Assembly: GCF_040654195.1 (NCBI RefSeq)
Contig: NZ_JBFAHM010000001.1
Location: 310,001-374,000 of the forward strand
Length of the DNA stretch: 64,000 bases
Direction: 5' to 3'
Source of the DNA: Hamadaea sp013361475
Lineage (GTDB): Bacteria > Actinomycetota > Actinomycetes > Mycobacteriales > Micromonosporaceae
A model generated the notes under the pieces. That model saw nothing but the letters and a program-made list of their open reading frames with translations, did no database searches and was not told the origin of the DNA. The position numbers were made by a program, and so were the translations under genes. This document shows positions 24,534-34,074 of the stretch, one piece after another. The first letter of the stretch is position 1. Every line of letters begins with the position of its first letter.

Positions 24534-26336
24534 ATGCGAGTGAGGGCACCGGAGTTACGCGGTCGAGGCTGGTTGAACACGGGCGGCAAGGAGCTGAGGC
24601 TCGCCGACCTGCGGGGCAAGATCGTCATTCTGGACTTCTGGACGTTTTGCTGCATCAACTGCCTGCATGTCCTGGACGAGCTGCGCCCGCTCGAGCAGAA
24701 GTACGCCGACGTCCTGACGATCGTCGGGGTCCACTCGCCGAAGTTCGAGCATGAGAAGGATCCCGACGCGCTGGCGGCGGCGGTCGAGCGCTACGGCGTC
24801 GAGCACCCGGTGCTGGACGACCCGCAGCTGGAGATGTGGCAGCAGTACACGGCCAAGGCGTGGCCGACGCTGAGCGTCGTCGACCCCGAGGGTTACCTGG
24901 TCGCGAGCATGGCCGGCGAAGGGCACGCGGAGGGCCTGACGCGCCTGATCGAGCAGATCGTCGCCGAGCACGACGCCAAGGGGACGCTGCACCGGGGCGA
25001 CGGGCCCTACGTGGCGCCGCTGCCCAGTAAGACCGCGCTGCGGTTCCCCGGCAAGGCGCTCGCGTTGCCCGGCGGCAGCCTGCTCGTCAGCGACTCCGCC
25101 CGTCACTCGCTGGTCGAACTCGCGGCAGACGGCGAGACGGTGGTCCGCCGGATCGGCTCCGGTACGCGTGGCCGCGCCGACGGTGGTCCCGCGACGGCCA
25201 GCTTCTCCGAGCCGCAGGGTCTGTGCCTGCTCCCGGCGAAGGTCTCCGACCAGGTCGGCTATGACGTCGTCGTCGCCGACACCGTCAACCACCTGCTCCG
25301 GGGCGTACGCGTGGAGACGGGAGAGGTCACGACGATCGCCGGCACCGGGCGGCAGTGGCGGTCGACGGTGGACTTCCACCCGCACGACGCGGTCAGCGTC
25401 GACCTGTCGTCCCCCTGGGACGTCGCGTACTACGACGGTCGCGTCGTCATCGCGATGGCGGGTATTCACCAGCTCTGGTGGTTCGACCCCATTCGGCGTA
25501 CCGCCGGGGCCTATGCCGGGACCACGGTGGAGGCCTTGCGCGACGGCGACCTGGAGCAGGCGTGGCTGTCGCAGCCCTCGGGCCTGTCGGTCTCGGCGGA
25601 CGGCAAGCGCCTGTGGCTCGTGGACTCCGAGACCAGCGCGCTGCGGTACATCGAGGACGACGAGCTGCACACCGCCGCCGGCCAGGGGCTCTTCGACTTC
25701 GGGCACGTGGACGGCCCGGCCGACACCGCGCTCCTCCAGCACCCGCTCGGCGTCTGCGCGCTGCCCGACGGCTCGGTTCTCATCGCCGACACCTACAACG
25801 GGGCGATCCGCCGGTACGCCGACGGCCAGATCTCCACGGTGGAAGCCGGATTGGCCGAACCCAGCGACGTCGTCGTGACCGCCGACGGTGCCGTCCTCGT
25901 GGTCGAGTCCGCCGCCCACCGGCTCGTCCGGCTGGCGCCGGGCGCCGTGGACTCGCTCGTGGACGGCGGCCGCCTGACGGTCGAACGCCCGGCCACCCCG
26001 ATCAGCTCCGGCGAGGTCACGCTCGAAATCCTGTTCACGCCGCCACCCGGGCAGAAGCTCGACGAGACCTACGGACCGTCCACCCGGCTGGAGGTGTCGG
26101 CGTCCCCACCCGACCTGCTGCTCGAAGGAGCCGGCGTGACGACGTCACTCGTCCGGCGACTCGTCGTCAACCCGGATGTGGCGTCCGGCGTACTGCAGGT
26201 CGTGGCGCAGGCCGCCACCTGCGACGCCGACGTGGAACACGCCGCCTGCCACCTGGCTCGGCAAGACTGGGGCGTACCCGTGACCGTGGACGCCGCCGCT
26301 TCCGATCGGCTGGCGCTCGCGCTGCTCGCTCGCTGA
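24534..26336 (+). CDS. Thioredoxin-like/NHL-repeat protein (NHLRC2-like)
   Basis: A 600-residue cytoplasmic protein. An N-terminal thioredoxin fold (about 10-150) carries the CCINC redox motif (FWTFCCINCLHVL) and the cis-proline loop AWPTLSVVDPEG. It is followed by an NHL-type beta-propeller (about 170-480) with blades such as LCLLP...DVVVADTVNHLLRGV and VLIADTYNGAIRRY, and a beta-sandwich tail. The human relative is NHLRC2; a bacterial role in redox repair is plausible but unproven. ATG 24534 is preferred; ATG 24516 is also in frame. Confidence 0.9.
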   Translation: MRVRAPELRGRGWLNTGGKELRLADLRGKIVILDFWTFCCINCLHVLDELRPLEQKYADVLTIVGVHSPKFEHEKDPDALAAAVERYGVEHPVLDDPQLEMWQQYTAKAWPTLSVVDPEGYLVASMAGEGHAEGLTRLIEQIVAEHDAKGTLHRGDGPYVAPLPSKTALRFPGKALALPGGSLLVSDSARHSLVELAADGETVVRRIGSGTRGRADGGPATASFSEPQGLCLLPAKVSDQVGYDVVVADTVNHLLRGVRVETGEVTTIAGTGRQWRSTVDFHPHDAVSVDLSSPWDVAYYDGRVVIAMAGIHQLWWFDPIRRTAGAYAGTTVEALRDGDLEQAWLSQPSGLSVSADGKRLWLVDSETSALRYIEDDELHTAAGQGLFDFGHVDGPADTALLQHPLGVCALPDGSVLIADTYNGAIRRYADGQISTVEAGLAEPSDVVVTADGAVLVVESAAHRLVRLAPGAVDSLVDGGRLTVERPATPISSGEVTLEILFTPPPGQKLDETYGPSTRLEVSASPPDLLLEGAGVTTSLVRRLVVNPDVASGVLQVVAQAATCDADVEHAACHLARQDWGVPVTVDAAASDRLALALLAR

Positions 26337-26372
26337 GCCTGCTTCCTACGCTTCGCGCGCTGGCCGCTTCTT

Positions 26373-26420
26373 GCGCTTCGCGCGTTGTGCGCTTCGCGTG
26401 TTGTGCGCTTCGCGTGTTGT
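26373..26420. repeat. Three tandem 16-bp repeats abutting palindrome copy 2
   Basis: Three copies of GCGCTTCGCGYGTTGT run directly into the left arm of the palindrome at 26421; degenerate GCTTCGCGCG pieces extend back to about 26349. Copy 1 has a similar short-repeat run on the same side. Confidence 0.85.
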
Positions 26421-26485
26421 GCGCTGGATCAGGGTTCGCGGTCGAATCTTGCACGATGATTCGACCGCGAACCCTGATCCAGCGC
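26421..26485. repeat. Dispersed long palindrome, copy 2
   Basis: 28-base perfect arms (starting GCGCTGGATCAGGGTTCGCG) with a 9-base loop, between convergent genes. The arm sequence differs from copy 1 by paired substitutions (GATCTCGG to GTTCGCGG) that keep the helix, so the structure is conserved rather than the sequence. Confidence 0.93.
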
Positions 26486-26508
26486 TGATCTCTCGGCGGG
26501 CGGGGCGC

Positions 26509-28386
26509 CTACGCGACGTCGAACGTGTAGTCGGTGTACGTGAGCCAGGAGCCGTAGGCGTCGACCGCCCACACCGTCAGGACGTGGGATCCGGCTGAAG
26601 TCGGCGTCCAGGTCACCGTGGCCGTTCCGTCTTGTCCGGCGGTGACCGTCGCGTACTCGCCATAGTCGAACTGGTAGGTGTAGGCGGCCGTCCCCGGAAG
26701 CCGAGGCGTGAGGACGAACACCGCCTCCTCGCCGACTCCGTTCACGGTGGCGGTCACCTTTGGCCCGGTCAGCAGCAAGAGGAAGACCTTGTATTCCGGG
26801 CTCACCCAGCCGTTGGCGCTGCGGCCGCGTACGGCGAGCTCCGCGACGTCCGATCCCTCCGCGATGATCGTGACCTCAGCGGTGCCGTCCGGTCCGGGCG
26901 TCACCGTCCACTCACGATCGTCCAAGCGATAGGTGTACTCGACGATCGGCGAGATGCCCGGGTGCGGAGTGAACCGCACCGTCAACCGGCTGCCGTAGTC
27001 GACCTCGTAGACGCCGGACGGACTCTCCGCCCCGTTGACCGTCAGGCGGGGTGCAGTGTCCGCCACGAGGATCGTGTACCTGGCCTCCGGGCCGACGTTC
27101 CCAGCCCCGTCGATGCTGCGTACGTGCAGGACGTTGACGTTCCCCGGCGGGGACAACGTCAGCGTGGCGATTCCGCCGGGTGCGTCGGCCCGCAGGTATC
27201 CGGGCAGGTCGAACGGGTCACGCCAGATGGGCGTACCGTGCTCGTCCACCTGCCCGACCGGTACGCCGAACGAGCCCGTCCAGTCGTACTGGAAACCCAC
27301 CACGTCCGCGACCCCGTTCGCGGAGAACGTGACGGTGCCGGGCGTTCCACCCGGCACCCACACCGACTCCGGGAAGTCCGCGCTCGTGACGACCGGCTCG
27401 GCTGCCGGACTTTCGCCGTCCGGGGTGAAGTAGCAAGTGGTGGACCAGTCGGAGAAGTCAGAACCGTCCGACACCCGCGCCTGCCAGGCATAGCTTCGGC
27501 CCGACGTGAACAGCGAGGCCGGAGCGAAGATGCTCGACTGGTAGCCGTTGCGGGCCCGTTCGGTGAACACCCTCCGCAGGTCGGGCTGGTCCGTAGGCCA
27601 GATCGCCCATTCCGCGGTCAAGTTGTCCGTGTCGTGGCTGTCGGCGTCGGCGAACATGGCGGACAAACCGATGGAGCCGGCCGAAACGGGGTTCCCCGGC
27701 GCCGTGGACGCACAGGGCCGCCCACGGTTGAACAGTTTGGCCGAGTCGACCGTGGGCGGAGTGTTCGATGCGACCGACAAGACGATGCTGTTGCCGCTGT
27801 TCAGAATGGCCCGGCCGTACTCCGCGTCACCTTCGACGTCAGCACCGACCCGGATCTCGAACGACACGCTGTGCAGCCCGGCCTGGACGGCTTCGCGTAC
27901 CAGGTCGGTGGCCGGCGTGGCGATGATTCGCGGGCAGAGTCCGTCGCCCGCCCGGTCGGCGCCCAGCAGGGCGACCTCGGCTGGCGGGTTCGCCCACGTG
28001 GCGGCTCCGCCCGTCGTGGACCACACTTCGATGGAACGCTTCGAGCAGTCGGCGACCGAACGCTCCTCGAAGAACAGGTTCGCCGCCGAAATCTTCTTGC
28101 CGGCGTATGCGGTCAGGTCGAAGGTGACGTAGGAACGGGAGAGATGGTGCTTGCCTTCGGCGTCGCGCCAGGCACCGAGCGGCGCGGTGCCGAGATTGGC
28201 ATCGCGCACGTCGACGCCGCTGTGCGCATCCCGGGAGTCGGTGTACACCCAGGCGGTGAGCGGCGCGCGATCGCTGTACGCGTGGGCGGCCGCCGGCGTG
28301 GCGGTGGCCGTCATCCAGCCGGCGACGGCGGACACGGTCGCAAGGACGGAGACGGAAAGCCTTCGTCTGGTGGTCGAGATCTTCAC
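26509..28386 (-). CDS. Secreted DNRLRE-domain protein with Ig-like repeats
   Basis: A 625-residue exported protein: signal peptide (about 1-35), an N-terminal DNRLRE-like domain (about 38-210; YVTFDLTAYAGKKISAANLFF), then several Ig/fibronectin-like beta-sandwich modules to the end. There is no wall-sorting motif, so it is probably secreted or weakly wall-associated. The start is GTG 28386 with a GGGGAGGA ribosome site. No catalytic motif is visible; a structural or adhesive role is likely. Confidence 0.83.
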   Translation of the reverse strand: MKISTTRRRLSVSVLATVSAVAGWMTATATPAAAHAYSDRAPLTAWVYTDSRDAHSGVDVRDANLGTAPLGAWRDAEGKHHLSRSYVTFDLTAYAGKKISAANLFFEERSVADCSKRSIEVWSTTGGAATWANPPAEVALLGADRAGDGLCPRIIATPATDLVREAVQAGLHSVSFEIRVGADVEGDAEYGRAILNSGNSIVLSVASNTPPTVDSAKLFNRGRPCASTAPGNPVSAGSIGLSAMFADADSHDTDNLTAEWAIWPTDQPDLRRVFTERARNGYQSSIFAPASLFTSGRSYAWQARVSDGSDFSDWSTTCYFTPDGESPAAEPVVTSADFPESVWVPGGTPGTVTFSANGVADVVGFQYDWTGSFGVPVGQVDEHGTPIWRDPFDLPGYLRADAPGGIATLTLSPPGNVNVLHVRSIDGAGNVGPEARYTILVADTAPRLTVNGAESPSGVYEVDYGSRLTVRFTPHPGISPIVEYTYRLDDREWTVTPGPDGTAEVTIIAEGSDVAELAVRGRSANGWVSPEYKVFLLLLTGPKVTATVNGVGEEAVFVLTPRLPGTAAYTYQFDYGEYATVTAGQDGTATVTWTPTSAGSHVLTVWAVDAYGSWLTYTDYTFDVA

Positions 28387-28483
28387 TTTGTCCTCCCCGT
28401 GTGCCGATCACTGATTTGTGACCTGCGCAGCATGGTAGGGGAGGAAGGCCCGTTCGGTGGGCCCGAGAGCCGGTGCTCTGGGA

Positions 28484-29779
28484 TCAGGCGGCGATTGGCT
28501 GCGGTCGGCTGACCGTCTCCGCCGACGGCAGTTCGCGGCCGTCCTGCTCGGCCGTGATCAGGCGGCGGAGCGAGAGAGCCAGCAGCGAGGCGATCAGGCA
28601 GCCGCCCACCGTCAACGCCACCCAGATCCCAGCGCGGCCGCCGGCGATGAGCGGAGCGGCGGTCACCGGGCCGACGATGCCGCTGATGCTCCACACCATC
28701 GAGCCCAGGGCGTTGAAGCGGCCGCGCAGTTCGTCGGTGGCCAGCGCGTTGATCAGCGTCGGATTCACCGGCGAGATGAGCGTCTCGCCGAAGGCGAAGA
28801 CCGCCGCACAGGCGATGACGGCGATGCTGGAGATCACGGCGTTTCGCCCGTCGACGACCCCGGCGACGCCGAGGATGAGCCAGGACGCGCCCATGATCAC
28901 GCCGACGAGGGCGAGGATGCGCGTGCGGCTGCGGCCCTGGATGAGGCGGACGACGATGAGCTGGGCCAAGACGATGACCAGGGTGTTCGCCGTGAACGCC
29001 AGGGCCACGACCCGTTCCTTGACGTGCGCGACGTCGATGGCGAACGCGGTGAAGCCGACCTCGATCTGGGCGTATCCGCTGATCGTCATGACGACGCTGA
29101 AGGCCAGCAACCGCCGGAAGCCCCGATGCGAGAAGACCTCCCGGTAGCCCGCTTTCCGGGCGGCGGGCTGGTCGCCGGTCGCCGCCGGCTGGACGAGCCG
29201 TTGCCCGACCCCGCGCATGAACAGCAGGTTCAGGAACGGAATCAGGTACGCGACGGCGTCGAGCGTGTAGATCAGCTGGAACGTGCTGGGCCGCTCGATG
29301 TCGACGATCGACCCGGCGATCACCGAACCGACGCCGATGCCCAGGTTGAGCAGGGTGAAGTTCAGACCGAACGTCTTCTGCCGCTCGTGCTCCTCGGTGA
29401 CCGAGGAGAGGATGACGTTGACGCCGGCCCAGATGATCCCGCCGCCGAGGCCGATCAGCGTGGCCGCCGTGAAGGCTAGCGCGACGTTGTCCACCAGGCC
29501 CATGCCGAAGACGCCCGCCGCCTCGACGAGCAGCATCGGGACCACGATCCGCCGGGCGCCCCACCGGTCGACGGCCCAGCCGCCGATCGGGCCGATGACC
29601 AGGGCGCAGACGGCGATCCACCCGATGACGAGCCCGGCGGTGAACGCCGAGATGTCCCGCACCTTCGTCAGATAGATGAACATGAAGGGCAGCGTCAGAC
29701 CGCGGCCGATCGCTGAGAAGATCGTGGCCAGCAGGATGCGCCGAGCCTCGACACGATGGGGCAGCAGGTCATGCAGCAT
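28484..29779 (-). CDS. Major facilitator superfamily transporter
   Basis: A 431-residue protein with twelve predicted helices. The MFS loop 2-3 signature is present as GGWAVDRWGARRIVVP (about 66-81). It resembles DHA1-type drug or metabolite exporters; the substrate cannot be told from sequence. ATG 29779 opens the cytoplasmic N-terminus. The gap to the next leftward gene contains a short GGCCC/GGGCC hairpin. Confidence 0.92.
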   Translation of the reverse strand: MLHDLLPHRVEARRILLATIFSAIGRGLTLPFMFIYLTKVRDISAFTAGLVIGWIAVCALVIGPIGGWAVDRWGARRIVVPMLLVEAAGVFGMGLVDNVALAFTAATLIGLGGGIIWAGVNVILSSVTEEHERQKTFGLNFTLLNLGIGVGSVIAGSIVDIERPSTFQLIYTLDAVAYLIPFLNLLFMRGVGQRLVQPAATGDQPAARKAGYREVFSHRGFRRLLAFSVVMTISGYAQIEVGFTAFAIDVAHVKERVVALAFTANTLVIVLAQLIVVRLIQGRSRTRILALVGVIMGASWLILGVAGVVDGRNAVISSIAVIACAAVFAFGETLISPVNPTLINALATDELRGRFNALGSMVWSISGIVGPVTAAPLIAGGRAGIWVALTVGGCLIASLLALSLRRLITAEQDGRELPSAETVSRPQPIAA

Positions 29780-29823
29780 GCCCTCATCCTGGCGGCCAGG
29801 TACGACACTCGGCCAGCGAGTTT

Positions 29824-29857
29824 CCGTAAGGCGTGTCGGTGATCACACGCCTTACGG
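29824..29857. terminator. Terminator hairpin after the LppU-like gene
   Basis: CCGTAAGGCGTGT and its exact complement flank an 8-base loop, 18 bases beyond the end of the leftward gene at 29875. It may also insulate the MFS promoter. Confidence 0.75.
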
Positions 29858-29874
29858 ATGGTGGGCGGCCGCTG

Positions 29875-32307
29875 TCAGGCGACGGGCTCCAGGCAGTAGA
29901 TGTCCGAACCCTGGGTCAGGGCGTCGTTCTGCGGGTTCGGGCAGTCCTTCTGGTCGGCGACCTTCTTGACGATTTTGAACGCGCCGGACCCGGCGGTGCC
30001 ACAGTCCACGACCGACGCGGAATTGCCGGTGCGCTGGACGCACTGCCCGACCGCCAAGGAGTCGCTGCTGCCGCCGCCGCCGCCGAACAGCTTGTTGACG
30101 GCGAACAGTACGCCGAAGGCCACGCCGATCAGCAGTACGCAGGCCGCGATCACCATGACGAGGACCTTCGCCGTGCCGCCCTTGCTCGGGGCGGGCTCCG
30201 GTTCGGCGCTGAACTTGTCGAACCGGTTCTGATCCGGTGGCGTAGGCGTCGAAGGCTGCTGCTGTGGAGGTACGCCGGCCGGGCGTTGCTGCGGGATCGC
30301 CGGCTGCTGCTCACCCCAGGCGTTGGGGGGCGGCGTACTGGGCTGTTGCGGCTGGGCGGGCGGGGCGGACGTCGTCTGCGCCGGTCCCATCAGGTCGCTG
30401 TACGCCGACATCCCGGCCCCGCGTCCGGCCGGAGCCGGGCTGACCGGCGGCTGGACGGGTGCGGCCGGAGCCTGCGGCTGGGCCGGGGCGGCGGTCTGCG
30501 CGCCCGAGCCGTAAACGGTCGGCTGAGTGGGGCTTCCGTACACCGTGGGCTGGGTCGGCGCGCCGTAGACACCGGGCTGCCCGGAGGTCGGCGGTACGCC
30601 ACCCGCCTCAGCGGGCGAAATCCGGCCGACCGACACCGACGCCCGGGCCGAAGCCTGTGCGGGGCGGCTCTGCGGACCGGCCTGCGCCGGGATCTGCGGG
30701 GCGGCCGGCTCGGGTGCGGCAGCGGGTGCGCCGTACTGCGCCGGGGCGGCCTGGGCCGCCGGGGAGCCGTAAGTCCCGGAGGCCGGAGCCGGGCTGGTCG
30801 GGGCCGGTGGCGCCATGGGGACGCTGGACGGTGGTTCGGACGCCGGGCTCACCGGCTGCGCGGCAGTCGAGCCGTAGACGCGGCCGGATCCGCGCGACTG
30901 CGGAACCGCCTCGGCCGGCGGAGCGATTCGGCTCGCCACGGGGACGGCGGCCTTCGCGACCGTGCCGGCGGCACCGGCAGCGGCGGCTCCCACTGCTCCG
31001 GCGGCGACGGCTCCGGCCACCGCAGCCGTCGCCGGGGCGACAGCCGGTGCGGGGATCGGCGCCGCCTCGGGCGATGGCGTCGGTGCACCGTACACACTGG
31101 ACTCGACGGGGTTCGCCGGAGCCGGTGCGGGCGGAGCCGCCGAGCCGTAGACGCTTCCGCTGGAAACGGGCTCGCTGTAGGACGAGCCGTTGTACGCGGG
31201 CGCGGGGTCGCTGTAGGACGGAGCCGGCTCCGGGTCCGCGTACGACGGTGCCGGGTCATAGGAAGGCGCCGGGTCGTATGAGGACGACGGTTCATACGAA
31301 GGCGCCGGGTCATACGACGGCGTGGGTTCGTACGAAGGAGCCGCGTCGTGCGAGGGAGCAGCGGATCCGTAGACGCCGCCACCGGACGACGGTGCGGCCG
31401 GCGAGATCGGCTCCTCGAAGACCGACGTGTACGCACGCGGCTCGGAAGCGGGCTCGGGCGCCGCTTCGCCGCCGAACGGCGACCAGCCGGTCGAACTTGC
31501 CTCGGGGATCTCGAATGCCCAGCTCCCGGTACGCCCCTCCGGTGCAGCCGAGGAAGCGCCGCCCGTGGAGACGGGCGTAGCAGCCGCAGGCGGCTCCTCG
31601 ACCGGCGGCGGGCCACTGGGCGCGAAGGACTGCCAGGCCGGGGGCGACGACTGCGCCCACGACGGGGAGTCCTCCGAGCGGGTGGCCGCACTCCAGGCGT
31701 CCGGGGCCGGCTCGGCCGGGTTGGGCAGCGGAACGACTGCCGGCGGCGGAACGTACACCGATTCGCCCGGAAGCGGGGCGAACGACGAGTTCTGCGCAGG
31801 CGGCGGGTCGTACGAGGACCCGGGCGGGTCGTAGGACGACGCGGGCGAGTCGTAGGACTGCGCCGGCGGGCTGTACGACTGCGCGGGCGGGTCGTAGGAC
31901 GACGCCGGTGAATCGTAGGACTGCGCCGGCGGGCTGTACGACTGCGCGGGCGAGTCGTAGGACGGCGTCGACGGCTCGTAAGAAGCCGCCGGAGGCGGCG
32001 GGGGAGCGTCGTAAGCGGGTGCCGGCGGCGGAGCGTCGTATGCGGGCTGGGCGTCATGAGCCGCCGCACCGCCGTCGGGCGGGAAGCCGCCGAACGCGCG
32101 CGCCGGAGCCGAGCCGCCGTATGCGCCGTTCGCGGCGGGCGGTGCCGCCTCGTCCGCGCCGAACATCGGGAACGGCGAGGCTGGTGCCGCCTCGTTGGGC
32201 TGCCCGGGAGCGAAGTCCGGGAAGTCCTCGGCGGCCGGCGGTGTGCCGAACACGCCGTAGCGGTCCGACCCGGCGTCGCCCGCGCGGTCGGGGAACTCGG
32301 ACGTCAT
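29875..32307 (-). CDS. Long disordered membrane protein with LppU/SCO3897-like C-terminal domain
   Basis: An 810-residue protein. About 690 residues of Pro/Ala/Ser/Tyr-rich low-complexity sequence contain near-tandem SYDPPAQSYSPPAQ and SYDSPAS units (about 125-170) and many VYGSP/VYGAP motifs. One membrane helix follows (about 715-740), then a small extracellular domain with four cysteines (VGQCVQRTG, VDCGTAG, KDCPNPQ, IYCLEP). The long part should be cytoplasmic. The tyrosine- and serine-dense repeats could be kinase or condensate-forming sites, by inference. AAGGAGG precedes ATG 32307. Confidence 0.83.
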   Translation of the reverse strand: MTSEFPDRAGDAGSDRYGVFGTPPAAEDFPDFAPGQPNEAAPASPFPMFGADEAAPPAANGAYGGSAPARAFGGFPPDGGAAAHDAQPAYDAPPPAPAYDAPPPPPAASYEPSTPSYDSPAQSYSPPAQSYDSPASSYDPPAQSYSPPAQSYDSPASSYDPPGSSYDPPPAQNSSFAPLPGESVYVPPPAVVPLPNPAEPAPDAWSAATRSEDSPSWAQSSPPAWQSFAPSGPPPVEEPPAAATPVSTGGASSAAPEGRTGSWAFEIPEASSTGWSPFGGEAAPEPASEPRAYTSVFEEPISPAAPSSGGGVYGSAAPSHDAAPSYEPTPSYDPAPSYEPSSSYDPAPSYDPAPSYADPEPAPSYSDPAPAYNGSSYSEPVSSGSVYGSAAPPAPAPANPVESSVYGAPTPSPEAAPIPAPAVAPATAAVAGAVAAGAVGAAAAGAAGTVAKAAVPVASRIAPPAEAVPQSRGSGRVYGSTAAQPVSPASEPPSSVPMAPPAPTSPAPASGTYGSPAAQAAPAQYGAPAAAPEPAAPQIPAQAGPQSRPAQASARASVSVGRISPAEAGGVPPTSGQPGVYGAPTQPTVYGSPTQPTVYGSGAQTAAPAQPQAPAAPVQPPVSPAPAGRGAGMSAYSDLMGPAQTTSAPPAQPQQPSTPPPNAWGEQQPAIPQQRPAGVPPQQQPSTPTPPDQNRFDKFSAEPEPAPSKGGTAKVLVMVIAACVLLIGVAFGVLFAVNKLFGGGGGSSDSLAVGQCVQRTGNSASVVDCGTAGSGAFKIVKKVADQKDCPNPQNDALTQGSDIYCLEPVA

Positions 32308-32433
32308 TCGCGCGCCTCCTTCACGTACCGGTCGTACCGTACCGGTCCGCAGCGCGGACGGGAACCCGGGCCATGGGCCGACCTAGTCGCCAGAGTTGGG
32401 TGCCAAAACCGGACAGAACGAGAAAACCGCAGG

Positions 32434-34074
32434 TCAGCCGCGTGGTGTGATGGCTGCGAGCAGCTCAGGGCCGCGACGGTCGACCGCGTCACCTCCGATG
32501 ATCACGCCCAGCCAGACCGCGCCCACCCCGTACGCGACGCCGACGGGCAGGGCCAGCCAGGTCCACAGATCGCCGGTCAGTGCAGCCGCCAGGATCAGCG
32601 GCGAGGACAACGCGACCGAGCCGACCATGGCGACCAGGGCGAGCAGGCTCTTGGTCAGGCCGCCGCCGGTGTTCACCGCGAACGGGTTCGACGTCTCCGG
32701 GAGGGCGTACGGGCCGAAGACGCTCACGATCACGCACGCCGCCAGGCTGACCCCGTACGCGCCGAGCAGGGTCCCGATCCGCAACGGGATCTCGGCGGCA
32801 TTGCCCCCGAGCACGGTGACCAGCACCGAGATGACCACGATCAACGGGACGATGTAGAGCGAGTACCCCAGGACGCGGCTGAGGATCTCCCGTCGCCCCG
32901 GTACGCCGGTCGCCAGGTGCAGCGCGTACGCCGTGCCGTCGAAGCCGAACTGGTTGGCGACCGCGACCGCGGCCAGTACGCCCACGAACACCATCGCTCC
33001 GGTGCGGATCGCCGGATTGTCCGGTAGGGGTTCGATGTCCACGTCTTCGCCCAGTAGTCCCGACGGGCCGCCGAGGTTGAACAGCACCGGCAGGAAGACG
33101 CCCAGGACGGCGAAGGTGATCAGGTTCGCCCGGCGACGGGTGTCTCGCCACCAGTAGCGTGCCTCGCGTACCACCATGGCTCCCCCGGCCGTCGCCGGAA
33201 GCCATCGCAACCGGCCGAAAAGCCTGGTCACGGGTGAGCCGGAGCCGGCAGTGCGCCTTGGACCGGAGGCGTCGGTCGCGCCCAGCATGGCCCGTTCGAT
33301 GGTCGCCGACCACCACCACAACAGCAGAGCCGTGGTGGCCGCGCCGATCCCCACCTTCGCCAGTCCCGCCAGGTAGTCGCCCTGGGCGGCGGAGACCGAG
33401 GCCGACCAGGGTGCGGCCAGCGGGGTCCAGCCGAGAATCTCGGCGAAGCCCTTCAGCTGGGAGAAGTCGGCCCGGGAGAGCGCTGAGATGCCGAAGATCT
33501 GCGCCGGCCCGAGCAACGCGGCCAGCAGCGCGAGGCCGATCGCGGCCAGGTCGCGTACCCGGCGGGAACCCAGCAGGTTCGCGAACGCGCTGGTGACCGC
33601 CCGCGAGAGCGCCACGCACATCAGCAGGCCGACCACCACGCCGAGCGCGCTCACCACCGCCGCGACCGCCCCGTGGCCGAGGGCCGTCCCGATCACCAGC
33701 CCGGAGGTCGCGACCAGGGTGGCCGCGACCGGGACGCCGAGCAGCGCGGCCGTGAGCAGACCGGTGATCAGCGTGCGCCGGGGGATCGGAAGCAGGGCGA
33801 ACTTGGCGGGGGTGAGGGTTTCGTCGACGCCGAACCAGAGCAGCGGGCCGAACAGCCAGCCGATCACGAGCAGCGCCCCGGCGAACACCGGGACCAACGC
33901 CGTCAGCTCGGGGTAGGCCGGTTGCATCGAGGCGATCAGGGCGAGGCAGCCACCGCCGCCGAACCAGACGCCGAAGAACAGCGACAGCACGAACATCGCG
34001 ATCCGCGCGGGCTTACCGCGGAATCCGTTGCGCAGCACCCGGAGTTTGAGCCGGGCGAAGAGACTCACAGCCAC
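32434..34074 (-). CDS. ABC transporter permease (large exporter-type)
   Basis: A 546-residue protein with about twelve hydrophobic helices in two halves, resembling ABC-2-like permeases of actinobacterial export systems. Its GTG start at 34074 overlaps the ATPase gene by 10 bases, so the two form one transporter. Substrate is unknown. The short insert near 265-280 (ATDASGPRRTAGSG) is a flexible cytoplasmic loop. Confidence 0.88.
   Translation of the reverse strand: MAVSLFARLKLRVLRNGFRGKPARIAMFVLSLFFGVWFGGGGCLALIASMQPAYPELTALVPVFAGALLVIGWLFGPLLWFGVDETLTPAKFALLPIPRRTLITGLLTAALLGVPVAATLVATSGLVIGTALGHGAVAAVVSALGVVVGLLMCVALSRAVTSAFANLLGSRRVRDLAAIGLALLAALLGPAQIFGISALSRADFSQLKGFAEILGWTPLAAPWSASVSAAQGDYLAGLAKVGIGAATTALLLWWWSATIERAMLGATDASGPRRTAGSGSPVTRLFGRLRWLPATAGGAMVVREARYWWRDTRRRANLITFAVLGVFLPVLFNLGGPSGLLGEDVDIEPLPDNPAIRTGAMVFVGVLAAVAVANQFGFDGTAYALHLATGVPGRREILSRVLGYSLYIVPLIVVISVLVTVLGGNAAEIPLRIGTLLGAYGVSLAACVIVSVFGPYALPETSNPFAVNTGGGLTKSLLALVAMVGSVALSSPLILAAALTGDLWTWLALPVGVAYGVGAVWLGVIIGGDAVDRRGPELLAAITPRG

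Noticed and set aside
26373..26420. CRISPR-like repeat array
   Set aside because: The 16-base units are contiguous with no spacers, and no cas gene is present in the window.
26509..28386. DNRLRE protein as a sortase substrate
   Set aside because: The C-terminus ends in a beta strand (YTDYTFDVA) with no LPxTG/LAxTG motif, hydrophobic helix or basic tail.
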